Part shown: one piece after another, positions 43,712-52,842 of the stretch
Position numbering within the stretch: position 1 is the first letter of the stretch
How the letters are laid out: each line of letters opens with the position of its first letter
From: JBBUX01 sp037445775
GTDB taxonomy: Bacteria > Actinomycetota > Coriobacteriia > Anaerosomatales > PHET01
Reading direction: 5' to 3'
Assembly: GCA_037445775.1 (NCBI GenBank)
Contig: JBBIJX010000006.1
Location: 1 to 55,478, forward strand
DNA length: 55,478 nt
Notes under the pieces: generated by a model
What the model saw: the letters and a program-made list of their open reading frames with translations, nothing else
The model's database searches: none
Told to the model about the DNA's origin: nothing
Position numbers and translations under genes: made by a program

Positions 43712-44725
43712 TCATCGTCGATTCGCGTACCACGACGACTGCCACGCCGTGAACTCGCTTCGATCGCGCAACCGCTCCCACCACTGACGATTGTCCCGGT
43801 ACCAGCGGACGGTCTGCGCGAGCCCCTCGTCGAACGGCACGGCGGGCGCCCATCCAAGCGCAGAGAGCTTGGATGAGTCGATGGCGTAGCGCCGGTCGTG
43901 TCCGGGCCGGTCCTCAACGTAGTTGATCAGGTCCTCGCCCAGCCCCAGGGCGGCAAGGATGCCCTTCGTGATCTCCATGTTGGTGCGCTCGTTGCCGCCC
44001 CCGACGTTGTACACCTCGCCGGGGCCGCCCTGCTCGAGCACGCACAGGATGCCAAGCGCATGATCGCGCACGTGCAGCCAGTCGCGCCTCTGCATCCCGT
44101 CGCCGTAGACCGGCAGACGCTCGCCGGTCAGGGCATTCGTCGAGAACAGCGGGATCAGCTTCTCCGGATACTGGTTCGGCCCGTATGTGTTCGAACCTCT
44201 GGTGATTGAGACGTTGAGACCCCACGTGCCATGAAACGACAGGGCCACCAGGTCCCCGGACGCCTTGCTCGCAGAGTACGGGCTGGAGGGCGCGAGCGGC
44301 CACCCTTCCGTGGCCGCTCCGTTCGCGATCGACCCGTAGACCTCGTCGGTCGAGACCTGAACGATGCGGGGGGTGCCCAACTCGCGGGCGACCGAGAGTA
44401 GGCGAAACGTCCCGATGACATCTGTCGTGATGAAAGCCTCCGGGTCGACGATGGACCTGTCGACGTGGGTCTCGGCCGCGAAGTTGACGATCGCGTCGCA
44501 GCCCGTGGCGGCCTGAGACAGCGCCACGGGATCCGCGATGTCACCGTGCACGAAGGAGAACCGGCTGTCGCCCTCGATGGAGCGCAGGTTGTCCGGGTTC
44601 CCCGCGTACGTGAGCTTGTCGTAGACGACGACCTCACAGCCGCGCTCTTCGATGAGCAGGCGCGCGAAGTGAGAACCTATGAAGCCGGCTCCGCCGGCGA
44701 CGAGTACCCTCTTGAACTCGTTCAT
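43712..44725 (-). CDS. rmlB: dTDP-glucose 4,6-dehydratase
   Basis: 337 residues, short-chain dehydrogenase of the extended type: NAD motif GGAGFIGSH, NFAAETHVDRS, STDEVYG with the catalytic TDE, and YSASKASGD (catalytic Tyr and Lys). It converts dTDP-glucose to dTDP-4-keto-6-deoxyglucose in the cytoplasm. The start overlaps the rmlA stop (ATGA). RmlC- and RmlD-type genes are not adjacent; the RmlC-like gene at 49.8 kb sits in the CDP-sugar set. Confidence 0.94.
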   Translation of the reverse strand: MNEFKRVLVAGGAGFIGSHFARLLIEERGCEVVVYDKLTYAGNPDNLRSIEGDSRFSFVHGDIADPVALSQAATGCDAIVNFAAETHVDRSIVDPEAFITTDVIGTFRLLSVARELGTPRIVQVSTDEVYGSIANGAATEGWPLAPSSPYSASKASGDLVALSFHGTWGLNVSITRGSNTYGPNQYPEKLIPLFSTNALTGERLPVYGDGMQRRDWLHVRDHALGILCVLEQGGPGEVYNVGGGNERTNMEITKGILAALGLGEDLINYVEDRPGHDRRYAIDSSKLSALGWAPAVPFDEGLAQTVRWYRDNRQWWERLRDRSEFTAWQSSWYANRR

Positions 44726-45789
44726 CGCGCTACCTGCACCTCTGAGTTATCGCCCAGCATGAATCGACTTGCAGCGGGAGTCGAGCGCGTCGAGCGGACA
44801 ACAGCGCCCACGCCCAGCAGTGAGTCCGTCACGCGTCCGCCCACGTCCTCGAGACGTGAGTGCTGCAGCATGATCGAGTGCTCGATCTCGCTGCCGCGCA
44901 CCTGCACTCCTTCGCCCAAGGCGGTGTAGGGCCCAATGTATGAGTCCGTGATTCGGGCGCCCGGACCGATGACGATGGGTCCCCGAAGCGTGGAGCCCTC
45001 GACGATGGCTCCTGCCTCGATCCTGACCTTGCCCTCGATGCGGACGGCAGGACCCATGTGCCCCTCGTTGAGCGGCTCCATCCGCTCGAGCATGATGCGA
45101 TTCGCCTCGAGCAGGTCCTCGAGTCGGCCGGTGTCCTTCCACCAGCCCTGCACCTCGAACGGCTTGACCTCATGGCCGTTGTCGACGAGCCACTGGATCG
45201 CATCCGTGATCTCAAGCTCGCCGCGCGGCGACGGCTCGATGGCCTTGACCGCCTCGAACACCGTGCTGTCGAAGAGGTAGACCCCCACCAGAGCGGTGTC
45301 GCACGGGGGGTCGGCGGGCTTCTCGATGAGGCGAACGACCCGCCCGTCCTCGCACACCGCAACGCCGAAGTGCGTGGGGTTCGGCACGTGGGCCAGCAAC
45401 ACGTGCGCCTGGGCACCCGACCCCTCGAAGGCCTCCACCATGGGGCCGATGCTCTCTGTGATGAGGTTGTCGCCCAGGTACATCAGGAATGGCTCACCGG
45501 CCATGTACTGTTCGGAGATGAGCACTGCGTGCGCAAGCCCGCGCGGGCGATCCTGAGGCAGGTAGGTCACGTCAATGCCGAAGCGTGACCCGTCGCCCAC
45601 CGCCTCGCGGATCTCTGCCCCGGTGTCCCCTATCACGATGCCCACGTCGCTGATGCCGGCAGCCGCTATCGTCTCCAGCCCGTAGAAGAGGATGGGCTTG
45701 TTGGCAACCGGGACCAACTGCTTCGCGCGCGTGTAGGTGATGGGACGAAGCCGCGTTCCGCTGCCGCCCGCAAGCACGAGAGCTTTCAT
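44722..45789 (-). CDS. rmlA: glucose-1-phosphate thymidylyltransferase, long form
   Basis: 355 residues from ATG 45789, overlapping the upstream stop by ATGA. N-terminal LAGGSGTRLRPITYTRAKQL, GDNLI near residue 105, and a C-terminal hexapeptide-like left-handed helix (VRIEAGAIVEGSTLRGPIVI, then GPGARI). This long form (around 350 residues) differs from the classical 290-residue RmlA by the extra beta-helix and is common in deoxysugar clusters of actinobacteria. Provides dTDP-glucose for RmlB. Confidence 0.92.
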   Translation of the reverse strand: MKALVLAGGSGTRLRPITYTRAKQLVPVANKPILFYGLETIAAAGISDVGIVIGDTGAEIREAVGDGSRFGIDVTYLPQDRPRGLAHAVLISEQYMAGEPFLMYLGDNLITESIGPMVEAFEGSGAQAHVLLAHVPNPTHFGVAVCEDGRVVRLIEKPADPPCDTALVGVYLFDSTVFEAVKAIEPSPRGELEITDAIQWLVDNGHEVKPFEVQGWWKDTGRLEDLLEANRIMLERMEPLNEGHMGPAVRIEGKVRIEAGAIVEGSTLRGPIVIGPGARITDSYIGPYTALGEGVQVRGSEIEHSIMLQHSRLEDVGGRVTDSLLGVGAVVRSTRSTPAASRFMLGDNSEVQVAR

Positions 45790-46754
45790 CGTCCCTGTTC
45801 CTCTCTGCCAAACTCGACCAGTTCGGCAATGCCGTGCGGGAAGTCGACGCGCGGCGAGTATCCCAGTACCAGGCGCGCGTTGCCAACATCGAAGAAGAAG
45901 TCGCCGGTCTCCACAAGAGCCGCCGTCGCAGGCCACTGGGCCTCACGGTCGAGCGATCCGGACCCGCACGATTCGACCACCAGTTCGGCCGCCGTTGCGA
46001 GCGACACCGCCTCACCGCTCCCGATGTTGAACACGCGCCCGCCCGCCTCCGGCGTGGACGCTGCGAGGATGGCTGCCTCAACGACGTCACTCACGTGGAC
46101 GAAGTCCCGAAGCTGACCCCCGCCACCGTAGAGACGAATCACCCCACCGGCCAGCGCGATGTCCGCGAAGATGTTGAGCACGCCGAAGCCGGACTGCTTC
46201 GCCTCGCCGGGACGCCTGGCACCGTACGGGTTCGATAGGCGCAGGACGACGGTGTGGATGCCGTGTGCCGCGTGCCAGAGGCGGTAGTATCCTGCGCACG
46301 CGGACTTGTGCAGCGCATACGGGCTCGCCGGCGACAGCGGGTGCTCCTCGTCGACCGGCAGATAGCGAGGCGCGCCGTACTCGAGCCTCGAGCCCGGCAT
46401 TACCACTGCGGCATCCGGACAGTGACGGGTCACCGAGTCGAGAAGCGTCAGCTGAACCTCGCACGTGCTGCGCAGATCCTTCAACGGCTCGGCGATGCTC
46501 GACTCGGCGCCCAGACCACCGGCGAAAGCGAACACCGCATCGGCGCCGACGACCGTGTGGGAGACGAGTGCGGCCTCTCGCGCGTCCCCCACCACGTAGC
46601 GCACGTCGGGGACGGGTGCTGTCGGCTCGCGAAGATCGAAGCCTACGGCATCCGCTCCGCGGCCTGCAAGCGTGGCAAGCAGATGCCCGCCGAGGAAACC
46701 CGCCCCGCCGAAGACGACGACGCGCGCCCCGGCGAGCTGATTGGGCTGCAGCAT
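45786..46754 (-). CDS. NAD-dependent epimerase/dehydratase (extended SDR)
   Basis: 322 residues from ATG 46754 with a one-base overlap of the upstream stop; the longer open frame is false. GGAGFLGGHL binds NAD(P); the catalytic pair is in SPYALHKSA (Tyr and Lys), and NPYGARRPGEAKQ follows. It probably acts on a dTDP-4-keto-6-deoxy sugar made by the rmlAB products just downstream, by reduction or epimerisation (for example dTDP-fucose or 6-deoxytalose formation). Exact product is not deducible. Confidence 0.85.
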   Translation of the reverse strand: MLQPNQLAGARVVVFGGAGFLGGHLLATLAGRGADAVGFDLREPTAPVPDVRYVVGDAREAALVSHTVVGADAVFAFAGGLGAESSIAEPLKDLRSTCEVQLTLLDSVTRHCPDAAVVMPGSRLEYGAPRYLPVDEEHPLSPASPYALHKSACAGYYRLWHAAHGIHTVVLRLSNPYGARRPGEAKQSGFGVLNIFADIALAGGVIRLYGGGGQLRDFVHVSDVVEAAILAASTPEAGGRVFNIGSGEAVSLATAAELVVESCGSGSLDREAQWPATAALVETGDFFFDVGNARLVLGYSPRVDFPHGIAELVEFGREEQGR

Positions 46755-47977
46755 CAGCCCTCCTCTCTTCCCAGTGTGAAGGCGAAGTTCCTGTTCGCGA
46801 TGTAGCTGACGATGACGACAAACACCGTGAACAGGGCCTGCGCTGCATATCCGCTCAGGTCCAGCCACGTGACGAGAGCAGGGAACGCGACGAGGTTCGC
46901 GATGAGGGTCACACCGTACACGAGAAGGAACCTGGGGAACTCACGGCGCACGCTGGCTTTGGACCTGAAGACGAAGACCCGGTAGCACACGTAGGCGTTG
47001 ACCACCGTGACCACGTACGAGGCGACCAGCACCGCGAAGTACGGAAGCATTGCGCCGAACAGCCACCAGAACACGGAGAAGACGAGGTAGCCGAAGGCCG
47101 TGTTCCACCCTCCAACGAGCACGTACGCGATCTTCTCCCGGCTGCCCGAGGAGACCGAGAGCATGGCGTAGAGCAGGCGGCGAAGTTGTGCGTTCAGTCG
47201 CGCGCGCAGAATGCCGCGCCGGACGTCGCGATCGTCGAGCCCGAACGCGCCGGAGGCAACCACCGAGCGCAACAACTGTTCGACATCCGCCGCCTGACGA
47301 TCCATCGCCGACTGCGTCCACGAGCCGGTCGCCACTCGATAGAGCACCGAGGGCTCCTGCAGAACCACGAGGTCGCCAACTCCCAAGAGTCGAAACCACA
47401 GGTCCATGTCCACACAGTAGGGAGACGCCTCGTCGAAGCGGTCCGCGCTGTCGAGCGCACTTCGCCGGATGAGCGTCGCGGACGGCTCGCCAACGAGGTT
47501 CGTGCCGCTTCTCACCATAGCCCGAGCAGCCTCAGCGCCCGAGACAAGCCCGTGGGGACGCCGAAACCCGCGCGTCGCCAACCTGCGCCCCTTGCTCGTG
47601 ACGACGATGCGCGGTGCGCAGGCCAGCACCGCCGAATGCTCGCCGTCCAGAGCGGCAACCTCCCGCCCAAGCGAGCCTGGCAGCAGTACGTCGTCGGCCG
47701 AGAGCACCTTGACGTACTCACCCAGCGCTTCCGTCAGTACGCGGTTCCAGTTCCACCCGGCTCCGCCGTCAGCCTCGGCCGTCAGCACGCGAAGCCGGTC
47801 GTCGGAGACGGCGTCCACCACGGCCAGCGTGTCATCGGTCGACGCATTGTCGGCGACGAGGATCTCGAAGGCTTCGTAGTCCTGCTCGAGTACCGATTCC
47901 AGCACGGCGCCAATCGTCGCTGCGCCGTTTCGGACGGGTATCCCGACGGTCACCCGCGGGCTGCGTGCGCGCTCCAC
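46754..47977 (-). CDS. GT2 glycosyltransferase fused to a GtrA-like membrane domain
   Basis: 407 residues. Residues 1 to about 270 are a GT-A transferase: VTVGIPVRNGAATIGAVLES, ADNASTDDT, SADDV near residue 93. Residues about 280-405 contain four hydrophobic helices with the GtrA pattern: VLVGGWNTAFGYLVFSVFWW, VTVVNAYVCYRVFVF and IVSYIANRNFAF, the last being the conserved GtrA end. GtrA is thought to flip polyprenyl-phosphate sugars. One polypeptide thus combines transferase and flippase-like parts. The next gene upstream encodes a GtrB-like enzyme. Confidence 0.87.
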   Translation of the reverse strand: MERARSPRVTVGIPVRNGAATIGAVLESVLEQDYEAFEILVADNASTDDTLAVVDAVSDDRLRVLTAEADGGAGWNWNRVLTEALGEYVKVLSADDVLLPGSLGREVAALDGEHSAVLACAPRIVVTSKGRRLATRGFRRPHGLVSGAEAARAMVRSGTNLVGEPSATLIRRSALDSADRFDEASPYCVDMDLWFRLLGVGDLVVLQEPSVLYRVATGSWTQSAMDRQAADVEQLLRSVVASGAFGLDDRDVRRGILRARLNAQLRRLLYAMLSVSSGSREKIAYVLVGGWNTAFGYLVFSVFWWLFGAMLPYFAVLVASYVVTVVNAYVCYRVFVFRSKASVRREFPRFLLVYGVTLIANLVAFPALVTWLDLSGYAAQALFTVFVVIVSYIANRNFAFTLGREEG

Positions 47978-48940
47978 CTAGGGCTGACTCCTCGGGCTCA
48001 CGTTGAGGCGCTCTGCAACGACGTAGAGCGGCCTCTCCTTCGTCTCGTAGAAGACACGCCCAAGGTAGGCGCCAAGCACTCCGATCGATACCAACTGCAC
48101 GCCGCCCATGAACAGCACAGCCACGATGACGGTCGTCCACCCCGGAGGGACCGTGGCCGGGTTCAGCAGCCGCTCGACTACGAGGATCACTCCGTAGATG
48201 AAGGCGATAGCGGTCACGAGCATCCCGAAGCGCATGACGAGTTCGAGCGGCTTGCTCGAGAAGCTGAAGATGCCGTCGAACGCGAGCTTCATGAGGCGGC
48301 CCAGGGTGTAGCCACTCTCACCGGAGTGGCGCGGGTGGCGAACGTAGGGAAGGGGTACCTGGTCGAAGCCCACCCAGGACACCATGCCTCTCACGTAGCG
48401 GCTCTCTTCGCGCATGGAGCCCAAGGCATCGAGGACGCGCCGGTCCATGAGCCGGAAGTCGCCTGAGTCGAGCGGCAAGGGTGTATCGCTCAGCCGTGCC
48501 AGCACGCGGTAGAACGCCGCTGCGGTATGCCGCTTGAACGCCGACTCACCGTGACGCTCCGTTCGCACGCCGTACACCACGTCGTGACCCTCGCGCCATG
48601 CCGCCACCATCTGGGGAATGACCTCCGGTGGGTCCTGCAGATCGTCGTCGATGACCACGGCGGCATCGCCCTGCGCGTGATCGAGGCCCGCCGTGATCGC
48701 GACCTGATGACCGAAGTTGCGCGACAGCACGATGACCCGCACCCGCGGGTCGGTCGCCGCAACCCGCCGCAGCGCTTCAAGAGAATCGTCCGGGCTGCCG
48801 TCGTTCACGAAGATGATCTCGTAGTCGAGCTGGTCCTCCAGCGAGCGCAGTACCTCGGTCAGCCGCCGGTGCGTCTCCGGCAGGATCTGCGCGCTGCCGT
48901 AGACGGGAACGACGACAGACAGCAGGGACGTTGTACTCAC
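47978..48940 (-). CDS. GtrB/DPM1-like polyprenyl-phosphate glycosyltransferase
   Basis: 320 residues. GT2 domain with VVVPVYGSAQILPETHRRLT, FVNDGSPDDS and DDDLQDPPEVI (metal-binding DDD), followed by two transmembrane helices at about 232-256 and 265-288, the layout of GtrB and dolichol-phosphate mannose synthases. It transfers a sugar from a nucleotide donor to undecaprenyl phosphate. Directly upstream of the GT2-GtrA fusion (TAG abutting GTG); GtrB supplies the lipid-linked sugar that GtrA is believed to flip for side-chain addition. Confidence 0.9.
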   Translation of the reverse strand: MSTTSLLSVVVPVYGSAQILPETHRRLTEVLRSLEDQLDYEIIFVNDGSPDDSLEALRRVAATDPRVRVIVLSRNFGHQVAITAGLDHAQGDAAVVIDDDLQDPPEVIPQMVAAWREGHDVVYGVRTERHGESAFKRHTAAAFYRVLARLSDTPLPLDSGDFRLMDRRVLDALGSMREESRYVRGMVSWVGFDQVPLPYVRHPRHSGESGYTLGRLMKLAFDGIFSFSSKPLELVMRFGMLVTAIAFIYGVILVVERLLNPATVPPGWTTVIVAVLFMGGVQLVSIGVLGAYLGRVFYETKERPLYVVAERLNVSPRSQP

Positions 48941-49830
48941 GATGTTCCCTCACCTTCCATCGACCGCAGTCCCTCCTCCAGAGCGATACGAGGATTCCAT
49001 CCCGGCAGAACCGGTCCCGACCAGAGCGTCATCACCTCGCGCTGGCGATACGGCCTGCCACCCCAATCGATGTCGACGTGCACACCGCTCGCCCGCTCCC
49101 AGCGCTCGACGAGCTCGCGAAGCGATACCCTCTCACCGGCCGAGACCGCCCACGCCTCGTTCGTCGCCGGGGGCGCGTCCAAGGCCCTGGCTGCCGCGAC
49201 CTCGAACGCCGCCGCCACGTCGTCCACGTGGACGAGATCGATCTGCTGGCGGCCGGGCGACATCGCGATTCGCCGCCCCTCGGCCGCGGCGGAGCGCAGG
49301 ACGTTGAAGAGCTTTGGCCGGGGGTCGTTCGAGCCGTAGGTGTCGAACAGCCTGAGCGTGACCATCCGAAGTCCACGCGCGTTCACATAGTACGCGGCGA
49401 GGTCCTCGAACGCCTGCTTCGTCGCGGCGTAAAGGCACACCGGGTCGTAGTCTGCGTCCTCAAAGTGCTGCCACGACGTGCCCGTGTTGACGAGAGCGGT
49501 GACACCGGCCGCGCTCATCGCCTCGAGCAACTGCGCGCCAAACAGCACGTTGGCCTCGACAAGCGGCGCAACCTGCTGTGGCGTGTGCTCGGCGACGAAG
49601 AGCGACGCGAGGTGCACCACTACATCGGGCCTCGCCTGTGCCACCTGCGCGATGACACGCTCCGTGGTGCCGTCGAGCTCGTAGGGCGCGACCCTCTCGT
49701 CGAGACGCTCGACGTCCGGAAGCGGCAGCACGAGCGCGGAGACGTCCCATCCCGCGTCGGCCAGGTGCCGCGTGAGGTGAGTGCCCACGAAACCGGTGGC
49801 CCCGGTCACAAGGATCCGCGGCGCGCTCAT
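48937..49830 (-). CDS. NAD(P)-dependent reductase/epimerase, RfbJ/AscF-like
   Basis: 297 residues from ATG 49830. Extended SDR: ILVTGATGFVGTHL, then VVHLAS, and catalytic CLYAATKQAF (Tyr and Lys). It lies after rfbF-rfbG-rfbH and the 3,5-epimerase-like gene, where abequose synthase (RfbJ) or ascarylose reductase (AscF) sits in known dideoxyhexose clusters. Predicted to reduce the C4 keto group of a CDP-3,6-dideoxy-4-hexulose. Both ends overlap neighbours by four bases. Confidence 0.85.
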   Translation of the reverse strand: MSAPRILVTGATGFVGTHLTRHLADAGWDVSALVLPLPDVERLDERVAPYELDGTTERVIAQVAQARPDVVVHLASLFVAEHTPQQVAPLVEANVLFGAQLLEAMSAAGVTALVNTGTSWQHFEDADYDPVCLYAATKQAFEDLAAYYVNARGLRMVTLRLFDTYGSNDPRPKLFNVLRSAAAEGRRIAMSPGRQQIDLVHVDDVAAAFEVAAARALDAPPATNEAWAVSAGERVSLRELVERWERASGVHVDIDWGGRPYRQREVMTLWSGPVLPGWNPRIALEEGLRSMEGEGTS

Positions 49831-50396
49831 CGATCGCCTCCCGCGTATGCGAACGGCGACAAGAACTCGGTGTAGGCGGGAAACGCCGCATCTCGTTCGC
49901 TCACCTGCGGATAAGCATGCGGCCACGACACCTCGGGCACGCTCGACCACAGGATGCCGGAGTCGCAGTCCGGCACATAGGCAGTGGTGACCTTGTATGA
50001 GAGCACCGTGTCGTCCTCGAGTGCGGCGAACCCGTGGGCACACCCCGCGGGAACGTAGAGGCCGAAGCCGGACGGACCCTCGAGCCTGCACGTGTACGCG
50101 GACCCGTACGTTGGCGAGCCCACGCGGATGTCGAGCACCACGTCGAACGCGGATCCCGCCACGCAGAAGACCATCTTGTCGTGATCGTGCGGCGGAACCT
50201 GGAAGTGCATGCCGCGCACGACGCGCCTGGCCGAGCAGGTGTGATACTCCTCCGCGAACGTGGTGGCAAGGCCTGCCTCGGCGAATGCCGACGAGACGAA
50301 CGTCTTGGCGAACGTGCCGCGTGAATCGCGCGAGGCTGCGGGGACCACCTTCAACAGCCCGGGAATCGGAGTCGTCTCAAAGGCGGGTACCGTCAC
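49827..50396 (-). CDS. RmlC-like sugar 3,5-epimerase
   Basis: 189 residues. The jelly-roll cupin contains VVRGMHFQ (catalytic His) and LYVPAGCAHGFAALEDDTVL followed by the YKVTTAY element bearing the catalytic Tyr. Classical RmlC acts on dTDP-4-keto-6-deoxyglucose. Here it overlaps rfbH and the reductase gene, so an AscE-like role, epimerising C5 of a CDP-4-keto-3,6-dideoxyhexose toward ascarylose, is equally plausible. Either the dTDP or the CDP substrate is possible. Confidence 0.88.
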   Translation of the reverse strand: MTVPAFETTPIPGLLKVVPAASRDSRGTFAKTFVSSAFAEAGLATTFAEEYHTCSARRVVRGMHFQVPPHDHDKMVFCVAGSAFDVVLDIRVGSPTYGSAYTCRLEGPSGFGLYVPAGCAHGFAALEDDTVLSYKVTTAYVPDCDSGILWSSVPEVSWPHAYPQVSERDAAFPAYTEFLSPFAYAGGDR

Positions 50397-51745
50397 GCGT
50401 GCACCCCTGCGGCATCCAGGATCACAGCGGCCATGTGATCGATCATCGCCCCGCTCATGCCCGGGTAGACTCCCACCCAGAAGCCGCCTCTCATGATTCG
50501 ATCGGTGTTCTCGAGGTCGCCGACCACACGATAGCCATGAGCACTAGCCCTCAGCGCGTCGAACACGGGCTGTCGAACGATGTTGCCGGCAAAGAGCATG
50601 CGCGTCTGCACACCAGCCGCTTCAAGCGCACCCACGATCGCCGAGCGCTCGACCCCCGAATCCTCGCGCACGGTCATCAGGTAGCCGAACCACGAGGGTT
50701 GCGACTGGGGGGTCGCCTCGGGGAGTACGAGCACTCCGGCTGCCGGCTGGAGAGCGGCGTGCAGGCGAGCGTAGTTCGCCCTGCGCGCCTCGACGAACCC
50801 GTCGATCTTGTCGAGTTGGGCCACGCCCACCGCCGCCTGCATATCGGTCGCCTTGAGGTTGTAGCCCCACTCGGAGTAGACGTACTTGTGGTCGTAACCG
50901 AAGGGCAGCGTGCCGAACTGCTGGCTGAACCGCCGCCCGCACCGGTTGTCCTGACCGCTCACACAGATGCAGTCGCGCCCCCAGTCGCGCATCGACAGCG
51001 CGATGCTCGCGAGCAGCGGATCGCTCGTGCACACAGCGCCTCCCTCGCCCATCGTGAGATGGTGGGGCGGATAGAAGCTGCTTGTGGCGATATGCCCGAA
51101 CGTCCCGGTCTTGCGGCCGCGATGCACGCTTCCCAGCGCGTCACAGTTGTCCTCGATGAGCCAGATGTCGTGCTCGTCGGCCAGCTCGCGCATCTGCTGA
51201 GCCTCGAACGGATTGCCCAGCGTGTGAGCAAGCATGATCGCCCTTGTCCGCGGGGAGATGGCCTCGCGAACGGATGCAACGGTCGCGTTGTGGGTCGCCG
51301 GATCGACATCCACGAAGACCGGAATCGCACCGTGCTGGATGACCGGGGCGATGGTTGTGGGAAAGCCCGCCGCCACGGTGACCACCTCGTCACCGTGCCT
51401 GAGCCGCCGGTCTCCCAGCTTGTCGCTGGTGAGGGTCGCGACAGCGAGCAGGTTGGCGGAGGAACCGCTGTTCACGAGATAGGCGTCGCGCACCCCAACC
51501 CATGCGGCGAAGCGCTGCTCGAACTCCTCGGAGAAGCGACCGTACGTGAGCCAGAACTCCAGCGCCGAGTCTACGAGGTTCACCATCTCGGCAGCGTCGA
51601 ACACCCGACCCGCGTACGGCACACGCGTGCGCCCGGGCACGAACTCGGGTGCGGGGCCGCCGAACGCTGCCTCGTGGTACTCGCGAGTCAGGTCCAGGAT
51701 CTCCTGCTTGAGCTCCTCGGCCCGCTTCTCGTCTGCCACCCTCAC
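50393..51745 (-). CDS. rfbH: CDP-4-keto-6-deoxyglucose 3-dehydrase (RfbH/E1)
   Basis: 450 residues from GTG 51745, overlapping the rfbG stop (GTGA). DegT-family PLP protein with NSGSSANLLAV and EDNCDALG. At the Schiff-base position the sequence reads SFYPPHHLTMGEGG: His replaces Lys, the hallmark of E1-type dehydrases that use PMP to remove the C3 hydroxyl rather than transaminate. Family members also hold a [2Fe-2S] cluster; several Cys near residues 250-280 (CICVSGQDNRCGRRF) are candidates. The partner reductase E3 is not in the window. Confidence 0.93.
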   Translation of the reverse strand: MRVADEKRAEELKQEILDLTREYHEAAFGGPAPEFVPGRTRVPYAGRVFDAAEMVNLVDSALEFWLTYGRFSEEFEQRFAAWVGVRDAYLVNSGSSANLLAVATLTSDKLGDRRLRHGDEVVTVAAGFPTTIAPVIQHGAIPVFVDVDPATHNATVASVREAISPRTRAIMLAHTLGNPFEAQQMRELADEHDIWLIEDNCDALGSVHRGRKTGTFGHIATSSFYPPHHLTMGEGGAVCTSDPLLASIALSMRDWGRDCICVSGQDNRCGRRFSQQFGTLPFGYDHKYVYSEWGYNLKATDMQAAVGVAQLDKIDGFVEARRANYARLHAALQPAAGVLVLPEATPQSQPSWFGYLMTVREDSGVERSAIVGALEAAGVQTRMLFAGNIVRQPVFDALRASAHGYRVVGDLENTDRIMRGGFWVGVYPGMSGAMIDHMAAVILDAAGVHA

Positions 51746-52842
51746 TCCTCTCCTGCCCATACGACACCCATCGACCGGGCAGCGGCGATGTAGGCACGGA
51801 TATCCTCGTCGCATGAGACCCGCGTTGCGTTCCTGTCTTCGGCGTAGCGCTTGTACCAGCCGATGGTCCTGCGCACCGTCTCCTCGAAGCTCCACACCGG
51901 GTGCCAGTCCAGCGTCGTCTCCGCCTTGGTGATGTCGAGCGCGAGCAGACCGGCCTCGTGGGGCTGCGCCCCCACGCCAGGGGTCTCCCATTCGCCGTGT
52001 CCCCACGTCTCGACCGCCAGCTCCACCACATCGCGAACTGTGTGCTTCTCTCCTGAGTGCGGGCCGAAGTTGTAGGCCTGCGCGTGCGACTGGCCGCCGT
52101 TCCAAAGACGGTCGACCACCGTGAGGTACCCTGACAGCGGCTCAAGCACGTGCTGCCACGGCCGAACGGAACGCGGGTTTCGCACCTTCACGGGCTCACC
52201 CGCAGCAAGCGCTCGCACGCAGTCCGGGACGATCCTGTCGCTTGCCCAGTCTCCGCCGCCAATCACGTTGCCGGCACGCGCGGTTGCGACCCAGGGACCG
52301 CCCCCGAAAAACGATGAGCGGAATGACGCGGTCACGATCTCTGAGCATGCCTTGCTCGCACTGTAGGGGTCGTGCCCCCCAAGGGGCTCATGCTCTGTGA
52401 AGGGATGCCCGCTCTCCGGGTTCTCGTAGACCTTGTCGGTCGTGACGTTGAGCACGACCCGGGTGTTCTCGCAGCTCCGGGTCGCTTCAAGCAGGTTCGC
52501 CGTTCCCATCACGTTGACGTCGAACGTGTAGACGGGCTCGGAGTAGCTGCGGCGCACGAGCGGCTGCGCTGCGAGGTGCATGATCACCTCGGGCCTGACC
52601 TCCGCCACGCACGACGACACCGCATCCGCGTCACGGATGTCTCCCAGCCGACTGTCCATGTGCTCTGCCAGCCCCAGGTCCTCGAAGAGCGAAGGGGTGG
52701 TGTCGGGAGCGAGCGCGTAGCCGGAGACATCGGCGCCAAGGTCAAGTAGCCAGCGACACAGCCACGCGCCCTTGAAGCCCGTGTGGCCCGTCACAAGCAC
52801 ACGTCGTCCGTCGAAGGTGCCGTCGAAGACGCGCGGGATCAC
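51742..52842 (-). CDS. rfbG: CDP-glucose 4,6-dehydratase
   Basis: 366 residues from GTG 52842, overlapping the rfbF stop (GTGA); the longer frame is false. Extended SDR: VLVTGHTGFKGAWL, HLAAQPLVRRSYSEP (an RfbG signature), TTDKVYEN and catalytic DPYSASKACSE. It converts CDP-glucose to CDP-4-keto-6-deoxyglucose for RfbH. Length and motifs are normal. Confidence 0.94.
   Translation of the reverse strand: MIPRVFDGTFDGRRVLVTGHTGFKGAWLCRWLLDLGADVSGYALAPDTTPSLFEDLGLAEHMDSRLGDIRDADAVSSCVAEVRPEVIMHLAAQPLVRRSYSEPVYTFDVNVMGTANLLEATRSCENTRVVLNVTTDKVYENPESGHPFTEHEPLGGHDPYSASKACSEIVTASFRSSFFGGGPWVATARAGNVIGGGDWASDRIVPDCVRALAAGEPVKVRNPRSVRPWQHVLEPLSGYLTVVDRLWNGGQSHAQAYNFGPHSGEKHTVRDVVELAVETWGHGEWETPGVGAQPHEAGLLALDITKAETTLDWHPVWSFEETVRRTIGWYKRYAEDRNATRVSCDEDIRAYIAAARSMGVVWAGEE

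Noticed and set aside
46265..48466. 733-codon open frame on the plus strand
   Set aside because: It lies opposite three well-supported minus-strand genes, is rich in Arg/His/Asp as expected of antisense frames in high-GC DNA, and shows no domain or ribosome-binding site.
49997..51793. 598-codon plus-strand frame
   Set aside because: Antisense to rfbH and the RmlC-like gene, both strongly supported by catalytic motifs.
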